The position numbers and the translations under genes are program-made. DNA of 64,000 bases from Tropicimonas_B omnivorans. GTDB taxonomy: Bacteria > Pseudomonadota > Alphaproteobacteria > Rhodobacterales > Rhodobacteraceae. Shown piece by piece: positions 44,120-53,285 of the stretch (its first letter is position 1; every line of letters starts with the position of its first letter). The stretch covers positions 620,001 through 684,000 of the forward strand of contig NZ_JAVRHL010000003.1 of the NCBI RefSeq assembly GCF_031846565.1, given 5' to 3'. The notes beneath the pieces were generated by a model that worked only from the letters and a program-made list of their open reading frames with translations, had not been told where the DNA came from and did not search any database.

Positions 44120-44136
44120 TGTGAATGCTTTTCACA
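44120..44136. promoter_or_regulatory. Palindromic operator-like box 2 (TGTGAA-N5-TTCACA)
   Basis: Perfect 6-5-6 palindrome in an AT-rich island. Starts of the two boxes are 59 bases apart, not a whole number of helical turns multiple that would be decisive, but compatible with cooperative binding. The region is between the DUF2852 gene and the terminator of the upstream SH3 gene. Confidence 0.5.
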
Positions 44137-44165
44137 TAAATCGTGCAACGTGCTGCCGGATATAG

Positions 44166-44190
44166 AAAAACCCGCCCCCCGAAGGTCGGG
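44166..44190 (-). terminator. Candidate terminator of the SH3-domain gene
   Basis: On the minus strand CCCGACC, loop TTCG, and GGGGGCGGG form an imperfect stem with a bulge, followed by TTTTT (44166-44170). It lies 45 bases past the stop of the gene at 44235. Confidence 0.45.
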
Positions 44191-44234
44191 AGGCAGGCCC
44201 TTGGGGTGCCATTGGCACCCTGGAGACGAGGCGA

Positions 44235-44891
44235 TTAGCGGATGATGCGGACGATCCGGCGCTCGCCGTCCACGATCACGGGCTGGCCGTTCACGTAGAC
44301 ATACTGGAAGTCGGATTCGGGCACATCGTAGAGGTCGACGACGTCGGGGATGCCGGCGCCGACGACGACTTCACCGTCGAGCAGGACCGGATCGACCGGA
44401 TTGTCGCTGACATAGGTCAGGACCTGCGGGCCGGGATCGGCAGCAGCGCCGAGCGCCGCTCCGGTAATCGCACCGCCAGCGACGGCACCGATGGGGCCAC
44501 CGGCCAGCGCACCGATGGTCGCGCCGACGGTGGCGCCTGCGGTCGCCGATTGAGCGCGCGTATCCTGATACTCGATGGTCTCGACGGTCACCGTTTCAGG
44601 CTGCGTGCTGATCGCGACGGTCTCGGAGCCCACGGGGACGTTGAGATACTCGCCGTACGCCCAGCCGGTGGTGCCGTCATAGGAGACCTCGCACCAGTTG
44701 GCGGCCTCGACGCAGCCGTTGATGGCGACCGTGTCGTTGGCACCGATCACGCCCAGGACCTCGTAGTCGGGTCCGGGACCGGCGCGGAAATTGAGATCCG
44801 TGGTCGCGGTCGCGTCCACAGCCTGGGCGGATACGGCACCGGCTGCGAGAACCGCGGCGGTGGTCAGGGCAAGGGTCTTACGAAGGGACAT
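44235..44891 (-). CDS. Secreted SH3-domain/glycine-zipper/DUF1236 protein
   Basis: A 218-residue envelope protein. A signal peptide (cleavage near VSAQA) precedes a bacterial SH3 domain (LNFRAGPGPDYEVLGVI and CEVSYDGTTGWAYGEYL). Then comes a glycine-zipper stretch (about 117-150, alternating G/A/I, membrane-inserting or self-assembling) and a DUF1236-like end (DVPESDFQYVYVNGQPV). I chose ATG 44891 with GGAG upstream. The modules suggest wall binding and outer membrane association, but the function is unknown. Confidence 0.78.
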   Translation of the reverse strand: MSLRKTLALTTAAVLAAGAVSAQAVDATATTDLNFRAGPGPDYEVLGVIGANDTVAINGCVEAANWCEVSYDGTTGWAYGEYLNVPVGSETVAISTQPETVTVETIEYQDTRAQSATAGATVGATIGALAGGPIGAVAGGAITGAALGAAADPGPQVLTYVSDNPVDPVLLDGEVVVGAGIPDVVDLYDVPESDFQYVYVNGQPVIVDGERRIVRIIR

Positions 44892-45163
44892 GTTGGTCTC
44901 CTGTTGAACTGCTCTGGGAAACGAAAGGCTTGCGTCTTCCCTTGCCGCACCAAGCCGCCGCATCTGACCAAGGTTCCCGTCGAGAGAGCGGCTGCGAGCG
45001 GTGCGGGCCCTGCGGTCGGCGGGATGGCGCCGGACCCGGTGCGAACAGGCGACGCGTCGCCGAGGAGGTAAAGAGCGCGTGACCACGGTGAACTTCTCGA
45101 GGATCCGCCTCGCGCGCCCGAGCGCCATTGACTGGCACTGGCATGCCGGGCGATGTCCGCCCC

Positions 45164-47968
45164 ATGAGCACAGATCGCCTGACCTTCACCCGCGCGCCGA
45201 TCCCCTTCGACCCGAAGGCCGGGGAGGAGGCCGAACGCACCTTCGCCGATCTCGATCCGCAGGCGCGGGAGGTCCTTTCGGGTGCCGCCGGCTGCTCGCC
45301 CCACCTCCGCGGCCTGATGGGCAGCGAGGCGGACTGGCTGAGGACCGCTCTGGAGGCCCCCGAAGCGGCGCGTGACGCGCTCGTGACGTCCCCCGCCGAC
45401 GTGATGAGCCCGAAAGAGGCGAGCGACGTCCTCAGACGGGACAAGCGCCGCATCTCCCTTCTCACCGGAATCGCCGATCTCGGCGGAGCCTGGAGCCTCG
45501 AGGAGGTGACCGGCGCTCTGACCGCGTTCGCGGATCGCTCGGTGCAGGACGCTCTCGCCGCCACCCTCGCCGGCGACCTCGCCCGCGGCAAGCTGCCGGG
45601 GCAGGGGGAGGAGGAGCTGCCGACCCTCGCCGGGATGGTGGTGATCGCGATGGGTAAGATGGGCGCGGCGGAGTTGAACTACTCTTCGGACATCGACCTC
45701 GTCTGCCTATTCGACCAATCCCTGTTCGAGCCGAAGGACTATGCCGCGGCCCGCGCCGTCTACGTCAAGGCGGTGCGGAACGGCATGGCGCTGCTTTCGG
45801 ACCGGACGCGCGGGGGCTACGTGTGGCGCACGGATCTGCGCCTGAGGCCGGATGCCTCCGTGACCCCGGTCTGCCTCTCCATCGAGGCGGCCGAGCGCTA
45901 CTACGAGAGCGTCGGTCGGACATGGGAGCGGGCGGCCCATATCAAGGCCCGCCCCTGTGCCGGCGCGATCGAGGCGGGCGAGACCTACCTGTCCCATCTC
46001 CGCCCGTTCGTGTGGCGCCGGCATCTCGACTTCGCCGCGATCCGGGACGCCCATGACATGCGCGTCGCCATCCGCGATCACAGGGGCCTGCACGATGCGG
46101 AGGGTCTCGACGGGCGCGACCTGAAGCTCGGGCCCGGCGGCATTCGGGAAATCGAGTTCTTCACCCAGACCCGTCAGCTCATCGCCGGTGGACGGGACAG
46201 CACGCTGCGCTCCCGCAAGACCCTGCCGGCCCTTGCCGCGCTGGCCTCCGCCGGCTGGATCGAGGACAAGGACGCCGCGGACCTCACGGATCATTACCGC
46301 CGTCTGCGGGAGCTGGAGCACCGCGTGCAGATGGTGGAGGACACCCGGACCCACTGCCTGCCCACCTCTGCGCCCGATTGGGACCGCATCGCGCGGATGT
46401 GCGGGGAGGGGGACACCTCGCGCTTCCGAGGCGGGCTCACGGCGCTTCTCGCGGATGTCGCGACCCGCACCGATCCGTTCTTCGCGCCGGGCCTGACCGG
46501 CGATGCGCTGCCCGGGCCGGCCGATGCCGGCCAGGAGGAGCCCGAACTCATCGCCCGGTGGCGGACCTATCCCGCCATGCGCTCCTCCCGCGCCACCGAG
46601 ATCTTCGAGCGGCTGAAGCCGGATCTGCTTGGGCGTCTCGGCCGGGCCGCCGATCCCGGCGAGGCCCTGCGCGCCTTCGACGGTTTTCTTCGCGGACTTC
46701 CCGCAGGGGTCCAGATCTTCTCCCTGTTCGAGGCGAACCCGCAGCTTCGGGAACTGATCGTCGACATTGCCGCCACGGCGCCCGCGCTCGCCGAATACCT
46801 GTCCCGCAATTCCGCCGTGTTCGATGCCGTTCTCGGCGGCACGTTCTTCGAGCCCTGGCCGGAGCAGGACAGTCTGCGCCGGGACCTTTCGGATCTTCTC
46901 GCCGCATCGTCCGACCACGAGGACCGCCTCAACGCCGCCCGCAGGTGGATGAAGGAGCGGCACTTCCGCATCGGTGTGCATCACCTGCGCGGCCTCATCG
47001 ACGCGGAGGAAGCGGGCCGTCTCTATGCCTCGCTTGCGGACGCCATCCTGGGCGCGCTCTTTCCCGTCGTGGTGGACGAGTTCGCACAGCGTCACGGCAG
47101 CCCGCCGGGCCGGGGCGTCACCGTTCTGGCGATGGGCGCGCTCGGAGCCGGCTGGTTGACGGCGCGATCCGATCTCGACCTGATCGTGATCTACGATGCC
47201 GATGGCGGCGAGATGTCGGACGGCCGCCGGCCGCTGCCGGCGCGCACCTACTATGCCCGTCTGACCCAGGCCCTGATCACTTCGTTGACGGCGCCGACCA
47301 CCGAAGGCCGGCTCTACGAGGCCGACATGCGTCTGCGTCCCTCGGGGCGGCAGGGGCCGGTCGCGACATCCCTTCAGGCCTTCGAGACCTACCAGCAAAG
47401 CGAAGCCTGGACATGGGAGCACCTCGCCCTGACCCGCGCCCGCCCGGTGGCGAGCGCCGGGGAGGCGGGGGTCGCCGAGGGCGTCGCGGCGGTCAGGGAC
47501 CGTCTGCTGGGCGAGCCGCGCCCGAAGGCCGACGTGCTGGCGGAGCTTGCGAAGCTGCGCGTCCGGATCGGAGAGGCCAAGAGCCAGCGCTCCGCCCTCG
47601 ACGTCAAGCCGGGGCCGGGGGGGCTGCAGGACATCGAGCTTGCCGCTCAGGCCGCCGCCCTCATCTGCCCCGGCGCCGGGCCGCGTGACGCCGAGGGTCA
47701 ACTGACCTCCGCCGAGGCCTGCGGCGCTCCGTTCGAGATCCCGCCCCTGCGCGATGCGCTTCGCCTGCAACGCCGGGTCCAGAGCGCCATCCGCCTCGTC
47801 AGTGGCGAGCCGCCCGAGCCGGGAACGCTTGCCGCGGGTCCGGCCGAACTCCTCCTCAGGGGCACGGGACACAAGAGCCTGGACGCCCTCGAGGCCGCGC
47901 TTGCAGACGCCCGCACCCGCGCCGCCGCCGCAATAGACGCCGCGCTCGAAGGATATGATGATGCGTAA
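45164..47968 (+). CDS. glnE: Bifunctional glutamine synthetase adenylyltransferase/deadenylyltransferase
   Basis: Controls glutamine synthetase by adding or removing AMP in response to nitrogen status via PII. From ATG 45164 the protein has 934 residues. The N-terminal deadenylylating nucleotidyltransferase domain has NYSSDIDLVCLFD (N172) and the C-terminal adenylylating domain has RSDLDLIVIYD (D670). Each is followed by the expected conserved helical bundle. In the second domain the usual glycine-rich lead reads MGALGAGWLTARSDLD, a mild divergence. It is divergent from the SH3-domain gene. Confidence 0.94.
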   Translation: MSTDRLTFTRAPIPFDPKAGEEAERTFADLDPQAREVLSGAAGCSPHLRGLMGSEADWLRTALEAPEAARDALVTSPADVMSPKEASDVLRRDKRRISLLTGIADLGGAWSLEEVTGALTAFADRSVQDALAATLAGDLARGKLPGQGEEELPTLAGMVVIAMGKMGAAELNYSSDIDLVCLFDQSLFEPKDYAAARAVYVKAVRNGMALLSDRTRGGYVWRTDLRLRPDASVTPVCLSIEAAERYYESVGRTWERAAHIKARPCAGAIEAGETYLSHLRPFVWRRHLDFAAIRDAHDMRVAIRDHRGLHDAEGLDGRDLKLGPGGIREIEFFTQTRQLIAGGRDSTLRSRKTLPALAALASAGWIEDKDAADLTDHYRRLRELEHRVQMVEDTRTHCLPTSAPDWDRIARMCGEGDTSRFRGGLTALLADVATRTDPFFAPGLTGDALPGPADAGQEEPELIARWRTYPAMRSSRATEIFERLKPDLLGRLGRAADPGEALRAFDGFLRGLPAGVQIFSLFEANPQLRELIVDIAATAPALAEYLSRNSAVFDAVLGGTFFEPWPEQDSLRRDLSDLLAASSDHEDRLNAARRWMKERHFRIGVHHLRGLIDAEEAGRLYASLADAILGALFPVVVDEFAQRHGSPPGRGVTVLAMGALGAGWLTARSDLDLIVIYDADGGEMSDGRRPLPARTYYARLTQALITSLTAPTTEGRLYEADMRLRPSGRQGPVATSLQAFETYQQSEAWTWEHLALTRARPVASAGEAGVAEGVAAVRDRLLGEPRPKADVLAELAKLRVRIGEAKSQRSALDVKPGPGGLQDIELAAQAAALICPGAGPRDAEGQLTSAEACGAPFEIPPLRDALRLQRRVQSAIRLVSGEPPEPGTLAAGPAELLLRGTGHKSLDALEAALADARTRAAAAIDAALEGYDDA

Positions 47969-48230
47969 AACCGGAGACTGGGCCGACCCCAAGCGCCTGA
48001 TCGACGAAAGCTATCGGATCGACGGCATCACGACGGAGGAATGCCGGTCGATCTTCATGGACTGGGCGATTTCACTGCCCGCCGGCAGCGATCCCGCCGT
48101 GGCCATCGAGGCGCTGCTGGAGCGCCACGGGCAGGCGGGTCATCCGATGACGGACGTGCTGCGCGAAGGCCTGGCCGCGCCGCAGAAGACGGGCCGTCGC
48201 GGCGGCCCGGCCGCACGCCGCCGGCCCTGA
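47955..48230 (+). CDS. Small conserved protein of unknown function
   Basis: Ninety-one residues, overlapping the glnE end by 14 bases in another frame, so it is translationally coupled if real. The sequence is compact and plausible: RLIDESYRIDGITTEECRSI, a helical middle part and a basic, glycine/arginine-rich tail. No signal peptide or membrane segment. I recognise no domain. Codon use resembles the neighbours, and the overlap favours a real gene, but the call is modest. Confidence 0.6.
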   Translation: MMMRKTGDWADPKRLIDESYRIDGITTEECRSIFMDWAISLPAGSDPAVAIEALLERHGQAGHPMTDVLREGLAAPQKTGRRGGPAARRRP

Positions 48231-48309
48231 CGCCGGATGGACGACGTCGGCGTCGCCCGTTCGGCGACGGAGCAGCGTCCGTTGCTTCCCTGACGCGACG
48301 TGCGCGCGT

Positions 48310-48945
48310 TCAGAGCGACGCGGCTTCCCGCGCGATGGCCTCGATCCCGGCCCAGTCGCCGGACGCGAGCTTGTCCTTCGGCGCGACCCAGCTTCCGCCG
48401 ACGCAGACGACGTTCGGCAGGGAGAGGTACTCCGCCGCATTCTGCACGCTCACCCCGCCCGTGGGGCAGAACCGCATTTGCGGCAGCGGCGAGGAGAACG
48501 CCTTCAGGGCCGGGGCCCCGCCTGACGTTCCGGCCGGGAAGAACTTCGCCATGGTGTAGCCGCGGTCCAGCAGGCGCATGATCTCGGAGGCTGTGACGAC
48601 GCCAGGCAGGATCGGCAGATCGTTCGCCTCGGCCGCGTCCAGCACCGTTTCCGTCGCGCCCGGGGAGACACCGAAACGCGCCCCGGCCTTCTTCGCGGCT
48701 TCCACGTCGCGCGCGGTCAGGAGCGTGCCGGCCCCGACGACGCCACCCTCGACGTCCGACATCTCCCGGATCGCATCGAGCGCCGCCGGCGTCCTGAGCG
48801 TCACCTCGAGCGCCGGCAATCCGCCCGCGACGAGGGCCTTCGCCAGATCCCGGGCATGTCCGGCATCCTCGATCACGAGGACCGGCACAACGGGCGCGCG
48901 GCTGCAGAGGGCGAACGTGTGCTGGCTGATCTCTTCAGGCGTCAT
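48310..48945 (-). CDS. eda: KDPG aldolase
   Basis: Cleaves 2-keto-3-deoxy-6-phosphogluconate to pyruvate and glyceraldehyde 3-phosphate, the last Entner-Doudoroff step. The 211 residues show PVVPVLVIEDAGHA, LEVTLRTPAAL with the catalytic glutamate, and the Schiff-base lysine in AKFFPAGTSGG. CPTGGVSVQNAAEYL binds phosphate. It lies 253 bases after edd on the same strand, with no second gene between, so the two may be one transcription unit. Confidence 0.95.
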   Translation of the reverse strand: MTPEEISQHTFALCSRAPVVPVLVIEDAGHARDLAKALVAGGLPALEVTLRTPAALDAIREMSDVEGGVVGAGTLLTARDVEAAKKAGARFGVSPGATETVLDAAEANDLPILPGVVTASEIMRLLDRGYTMAKFFPAGTSGGAPALKAFSSPLPQMRFCPTGGVSVQNAAEYLSLPNVVCVGGSWVAPKDKLASGDWAGIEAIAREAASL

Positions 48946-49198
48946 GGAAGGTCTCCGACTGTCTGGCGCGCGGCGGCCGTTCTTGCCTCCGGCGGGGGTA
49001 TTTTAAGAAAGTTGAAACTGGAATCATGTTGACTGGGACCTGCGGTACAGGCTGGGGAGCCGATGACCGCGAAAGGTGAACGCACCTGCTCACGTCCCGA
49101 GGCGTGAGGAAGGGGCCGCCTCGAACGGGCGGCGCGCGCCTTCACCTTTGCGGGTCCGTTCCGGCGGGCCACCTCACGCGCGCAATCCGCCGCGGGCC

Positions 49199-51004
49199 TC
49201 ACAGCAGGGCGCTCGCGCCCTCGGTGGACGGGCCGGCCTGGCGGCGGAAGGTCTCGAACAGTTCCCGGCCGAGGCCGAACCGGTTGCCGGACAGATCCGG
49301 CGTGACCGGCTCGCGCGCGTCAAAGTCGTCCTCGAGAACCGAGATCGACCCGGCGACCGCATCGACGCGCACCCTGTCACCGGTCCGGAGCCTGGCGATC
49401 GGGCCACCGGAGGCGCCTTCGGGCGAGAGGTGGATCGCCGCCGGCACCTTTCCCGACGCGCCGGACATCCGTCCGTCCGTGACGAGGGCAACCTTGAGGC
49501 CACGATCCTGCAGCACCGCCAGGACGGGCGTGAGGTTGTGCAGCTCGGGCATGCCATTCGCCTGGGGACCCTGGAAGCGCACGACGACAATGGTGTCCTC
49601 GGTGAACTCGCCGTTGCGGAACGCCTCCTTCACCTCGGCCTGGTCGTGGAAGATGCGTGCCTTGGCCTCGATCACGTGGCGCTCCGGCGCGACGGCGGAG
49701 ACCTTCATCACGGCGCGGCCGAGGTTGCCCTCGAGTTGCCGCAGGCCACCGGTCTTCTGGAAGGGATCGGCGGCGGGGCGCAGGATCCTGTCGTTCTGGC
49801 TCGAGCCTGCGCCATCTTCCCAGACCAGCTCCCCGTCCTTCAGCTTGGGCTCCTGCGTGTAGGAGCCGAGCCCGTCGCCATGGACCGTGAGCGTGTCCTC
49901 GTGAAGCAGGCCCTCTTTCAGCAGATCGCCGATCATGAACCCCAGACCGCCGGCGGCGTGGAAATGGTTCACGTCCGCGAGGCCGTTGGGATAAACCTTG
50001 GCCATCATCGGCACGACCGCCGAGATGTCCGCGAAGTCCTCGATGTCGATGTGAATGCCAGCCGCCTTCGCCATCGCGGGGATGTGCAGGATGAGGTTGG
50101 TGGAGCCGCCGGTCGCCATCAGCCCGACGATCCCGTTCACGAAGGCGCGCTCGTCGAGGATTTCGCCTGCGGGGCGATATTCGTTGCCCTGCTGGGTGAT
50201 CTCCAGCGCCCGCTTCGCCCCGGCGGCGGTCAGGGCGTCTCGCAAGGGGGTGCCGGGATTCACGAAGGAGGCGCCCGGCAGGTGCAGCCCCATGAACTCC
50301 ATCAGCATCTGGTTGGAATTCGCGGTGCCGTAGAAGGTGCAGGTGCCGGGGCCGTGATAGCTCTTCATCTCGGCGTCCATCAGCGCGTCCCGGCCGACTT
50401 CGCCGGCGGCGAATTGCTGGCGGACCTTGGCCTTCTCGTCGTTCGGCAGGCCCGACAGCATCGGGCCGGCCGGCAGGAAGACGGCCGGGATATGCCCGAA
50501 GGCCCCGGCGGCGATGATGAGGCCGGGGACGATCTTGTCGCAGACGCCGAGGAAAACCGCGGCATCGTAGCAATTGTGCGAGAGGGAGACGGCGGCGGCC
50601 AGCGCGATCACGTCGCGGGAAAAGAGCGACAGCTCCATCCCGGTCTGGCCCTGCGTAACGCCGTCGCACATTGCCGGAACGCCGCCGGCGACCTGCGCCG
50701 TCGCGCCGGCGTCACGGGCGGCGGCCCGGATCAGCTCCGGGAAGCGCTCGAACGGCTGATGCGCCGAGAGCATGTCGTTGTAGGCGCTGACGATGCCGAG
50801 GTTCGGGACGTGGCCTCCGGCGAGGCGGTCCTTGTCCTCGCCCATGGCGGCATAGGCATGGGCCTGGTTGCCGCAGGTCAGGTGCGCGCGGGCGACGCCC
50901 TGGTCCGCCGCGGCATGGAGCCGGGCGAGATAGTCGGGCCGGCTGTCGCGGCTGCGCTCCCGGATGCGGTCGGTCACGCGGGCGATGGTCTCGTCGAGGG
51001 GCAT
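49199..51004 (-). CDS. edd: 6-phosphogluconate dehydratase
   Basis: Dehydrates 6-phosphogluconate to KDPG, first Entner-Doudoroff step; iron-sulfur enzyme of the IlvD/Edd family. The 601 residues are the usual length. Cluster cysteines are expected in GVPAMCDGVTQGQTGMELS, SHNCYDAAVFLGVCDKIVPG and the FYGTANSNQM region; the C-terminal swivelling domain includes RFQGPQANGMPELH and VTDGRMSGASGK. Together with eda this marks sugar breakdown through the Entner-Doudoroff route, standard for these bacteria. Confidence 0.95.
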   Translation of the reverse strand: MPLDETIARVTDRIRERSRDSRPDYLARLHAAADQGVARAHLTCGNQAHAYAAMGEDKDRLAGGHVPNLGIVSAYNDMLSAHQPFERFPELIRAAARDAGATAQVAGGVPAMCDGVTQGQTGMELSLFSRDVIALAAAVSLSHNCYDAAVFLGVCDKIVPGLIIAAGAFGHIPAVFLPAGPMLSGLPNDEKAKVRQQFAAGEVGRDALMDAEMKSYHGPGTCTFYGTANSNQMLMEFMGLHLPGASFVNPGTPLRDALTAAGAKRALEITQQGNEYRPAGEILDERAFVNGIVGLMATGGSTNLILHIPAMAKAAGIHIDIEDFADISAVVPMMAKVYPNGLADVNHFHAAGGLGFMIGDLLKEGLLHEDTLTVHGDGLGSYTQEPKLKDGELVWEDGAGSSQNDRILRPAADPFQKTGGLRQLEGNLGRAVMKVSAVAPERHVIEAKARIFHDQAEVKEAFRNGEFTEDTIVVVRFQGPQANGMPELHNLTPVLAVLQDRGLKVALVTDGRMSGASGKVPAAIHLSPEGASGGPIARLRTGDRVRVDAVAGSISVLEDDFDAREPVTPDLSGNRFGLGRELFETFRRQAGPSTEGASALL

Positions 51005-51167
51005 TGGGGCTCTCCCTGCGGGCTGTCGACGGCGGACACATAGCCAGTTAGCGGTAACGGTGCAATCGTCGCGCCGGTCGGCGATGCCGGATCCTGATCA
51101 AACTCCCGAGCGGGAGATGCAAGGATCGCCGTGGCGCCGGGGTTCTATCGAGATGGGCGGATCCCGG

Positions 51168-51198
51168 ACCCCCCGGGCGCAGGAGGCGCCGGGGGGGT
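51168..51198. other. Very GC-rich stem-loop upstream of small lipoprotein
   Basis: ACCCCCCGGGCGC at 51168-51180 pairs with 51186-51198 (one mismatch) around AGGAG. There is no T run after either arm. Between the divergent edd and the lipoprotein gene, so it could be an mRNA leader structure for either direction; no function is shown. Confidence 0.3.
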
Positions 51199-51301
51199 GG
51201 CCTCACGACATCATCTGCCGCCTGATGCCGACGATTGCGGGATTTCCGGGCAGGACGACCGCTCGCCGTGCTACCTTCCCCTTGGGAAGAGGGAGACGAG
51301 G

Positions 51302-51454
51302 ATGAGCGGACCCGTCAGACATGCGGCCTTGCGGACGATCCCCCTTGTTGCGGTTGCCCTTTCGGTCATAGCGGCCTGCGCCCCGCAACCGGCGACGCAA
51401 GGCCGTCCCGTGCTCACGTCACCGGCGCCGTGGTCCGTCGGTACGTATCGCTGA
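51302..51454 (+). CDS. Small predicted lipoprotein
   Basis: Fifty residues: basic start, hydrophobic core (IPLVAVALSVIA) and lipobox-like VIAAC with the cysteine near residue 26, then a short proline-rich tail ending in WSVGTYR. ATG 51302 follows GGGAGACGAG. Such tiny lipoproteins are common in this order and usually uncharacterised. The frame is short, so confidence is limited, although signal peptide and ribosome site both fit. Confidence 0.55.
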   Translation: MSGPVRHAALRTIPLVAVALSVIAACAPQPATQGRPVLTSPAPWSVGTYR

Positions 51455-51504
51455 GCGACGTTCCCCCACTTCCCCGCGCGCGGCGCAGGTAGTAAGGCGC
51501 CTGC

Positions 51505-52746
51505 ATGACAACGCCCGATAGCTCCCAAGACGACGCCACCGATCGCTCCGGCGCCCGCCCGACGATCCGCCTTCGCCCCAACACCGACGCGCGCGCCATT
51601 CGCCGCGGGATCCCGTGGGTCTTCTCGGACCAGATCGTGTCCGACCGGCGGACCCGCGCGCTTGCGCCGGGCGCCATCGTGCGGCTCGAGGATGCCGGGC
51701 GCCAGCCCATCGGCACGGTCGCCGCGACCACCGGCTCGCGCATCGTTGCGCGCCTTCTGGACGCCGACCCTGAGGCGGAAATCGACCGGGACTGGCTGAA
51801 GGGACGCCTGGTCGCCGCGCTCGACATGCGCGAGCGCCTCTTCGATGCGCCGTATTACCGGCTGGTCCATGCAGAGGCGGACGGCATGCCGGGCGTGGTC
51901 ATCGACCGCTTCGGCGAGATTGCCGTGATCCAGCCGAACGCGGCCTGGGCCGAGGCGCGGGTGGGCGAGATCGCGGAGATCCTGACCGAGGTGGCGGGGC
52001 TTCGCGCGATCTACAAGAACGCGTCGGGCCGGGCGCGCGGGCTCGAGGGGCTGGACGATGTCTCGTCCATGCTGATCGGTCAGGCGCCGGACGGGCCGCT
52101 TCCCGTTCCGATGAACGGCGCGACCTATCTCGCGGACCTGACCGGCGGACAGAAGACCGGCCTGTTCTACGACCAGCGCCCGAACCATGCCTTCTGCGCG
52201 CGGCTTGCCGGGCAGGGCGGACGCGTGCTCGACGTGTTCGCCCATGTCGGCGGTTTTGCCCTGGCGGCCCTCGCGGCGGGGGCGGGCAGCGCCGTCGCGG
52301 TGGACGGCTCGGCACCGGCGCTGGAGCTGGCGATGGGCGGCGCCGAGGCGTCCGGTGTCTCAGGCCGTTTCGAGACGCGCCGCGAGGATGCGTTCGACGC
52401 GATGCAGGCGATGGGCGAGGCGGGCGAGCTTTTCGACCTCGTGGTCTGCGATCCACCAGCGTTCGCGCCGTCCAAGCCGGCCCTCGAGGCGGGCCTGCGG
52501 GCCTACGAGCGGGTCGCGCGGCTGTCGGCGTCGCTGGTAGAGCCCGGCGGATACCTGACCCTCTGCTCCTGCTCCCATGCCGCGGATCTGACCAAGTTCC
52601 GCTCCGCCTGCCTGCGGGGGATCGGCCGGGCGGGGCGGCGGGCGCAGCTGGTTCATACCGGCGGGGCCGGGCCCGATCACCCGCTGCACCCCTATCTTGC
52701 CGAAAGCGGCTATCTCAAGGCACTGGTCTTTCGGCTCCTGCCGTGA
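51505..52746 (+). CDS. RlmI-like rRNA (cytosine-5-) methyltransferase
   Basis: Class I SAM methyltransferase of the RlmI/RlmK type that methylates 23S rRNA cytosine. A PUA domain forms the first 80-90 residues, then a linker (DLTGGQKTGLFYDQRPN, ribosomal RNA binding), then the SAM domain: VLDVFAHVGGFALAALAAG (motif I) and VVCDPPAFAPSK (motif IV). Length 413. Several family members exist; the target base is not fixed. Its stop overlaps the GTG of the PIN gene by four bases. Confidence 0.87.
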   Translation: MTTPDSSQDDATDRSGARPTIRLRPNTDARAIRRGIPWVFSDQIVSDRRTRALAPGAIVRLEDAGRQPIGTVAATTGSRIVARLLDADPEAEIDRDWLKGRLVAALDMRERLFDAPYYRLVHAEADGMPGVVIDRFGEIAVIQPNAAWAEARVGEIAEILTEVAGLRAIYKNASGRARGLEGLDDVSSMLIGQAPDGPLPVPMNGATYLADLTGGQKTGLFYDQRPNHAFCARLAGQGGRVLDVFAHVGGFALAALAAGAGSAVAVDGSAPALELAMGGAEASGVSGRFETRREDAFDAMQAMGEAGELFDLVVCDPPAFAPSKPALEAGLRAYERVARLSASLVEPGGYLTLCSCSHAADLTKFRSACLRGIGRAGRRAQLVHTGGAGPDHPLHPYLAESGYLKALVFRLLP

Positions 52747-53285
52747 CCAGGGCTCTCCTCGACGCCTGCGTCCTCTATCCCGCCGTGATGCGGGAGGTTC
52801 TCATTTCGGCCGCGAAGCGGGGTCTCTACCGGCCCCTGTGGTCCGCGAGGCTCCTCGAGGAATGGGCGCGGGCGGCGGCGAAGCGGGGCGCCGCCGAGGA
52901 AGCGATCGCACGGGGGGACGTGGCCCTTCTGCGCGCGGACTTCCCGGCCGCCGAGGCTCCGCCTGCGCCGGGCATCGAACAGCGGCTCTGGCTGCCGGAT
53001 CCGGCGGATGTCCATGTCCTCGCCGTTGCCATCGCGAGCGGCGCCGACCTTCTGGTGACGATGAATGCCAAGGACTTCCCGCGTCACACACTGCGCGAGG
53101 AAGGGCTGGACCGGATCGACCCGGATGCGTTCCTGATGGACCTGTGGCTCAAGGATGCGGCCGGGATGGAAGCGGCGGTCGCTGATGTCGTCGGCCGGGC
53201 CGCGCGGATGGACGACGCGCCGCGCGATGCCCGGACGCTCCTGAAGAAGGCCCGGCTGCCGAGGCTCGCCAAGGCGATCGGTTAA
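52743..53285 (+). CDS. PIN-domain protein (RSP_2973-type)
   Basis: A predicted PIN nuclease of 180 residues. Acidic residues typical of the active site are D7 (ALLDACVLYP), E39/E40 (ARLLEEW) and D86/D89 (PDPADVHVLAVAI), with TMNAKDFP at the end of the PIN core. There is no antitoxin gene beside it; instead it is coupled to the rRNA methyltransferase by a GTG overlap, so a toxin-antitoxin role is not supported. A tail-to-tail 4-base overlap with the M48 gene is also seen. Confidence 0.72.
   Translation: MTRALLDACVLYPAVMREVLISAAKRGLYRPLWSARLLEEWARAAAKRGAAEEAIARGDVALLRADFPAAEAPPAPGIEQRLWLPDPADVHVLAVAIASGADLLVTMNAKDFPRHTLREEGLDRIDPDAFLMDLWLKDAAGMEAAVADVVGRAARMDDAPRDARTLLKKARLPRLAKAIG

Noticed and set aside
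45707..47992. Long minus-strand frame over glnE
   Set aside because: GlnE has both nucleotidyltransferase motifs in the plus frame; the reverse frame is a shadow.
48942..49202. Small minus-strand frame between edd and eda
   Set aside because: Arginine/alanine-rich with no family similarity and no ribosome site; treated as a gene-free gap.
52743..53285. Toxin-antitoxin module around the PIN protein
   Set aside because: No small antitoxin gene flanks it, and it is translationally coupled to an rRNA methyltransferase.
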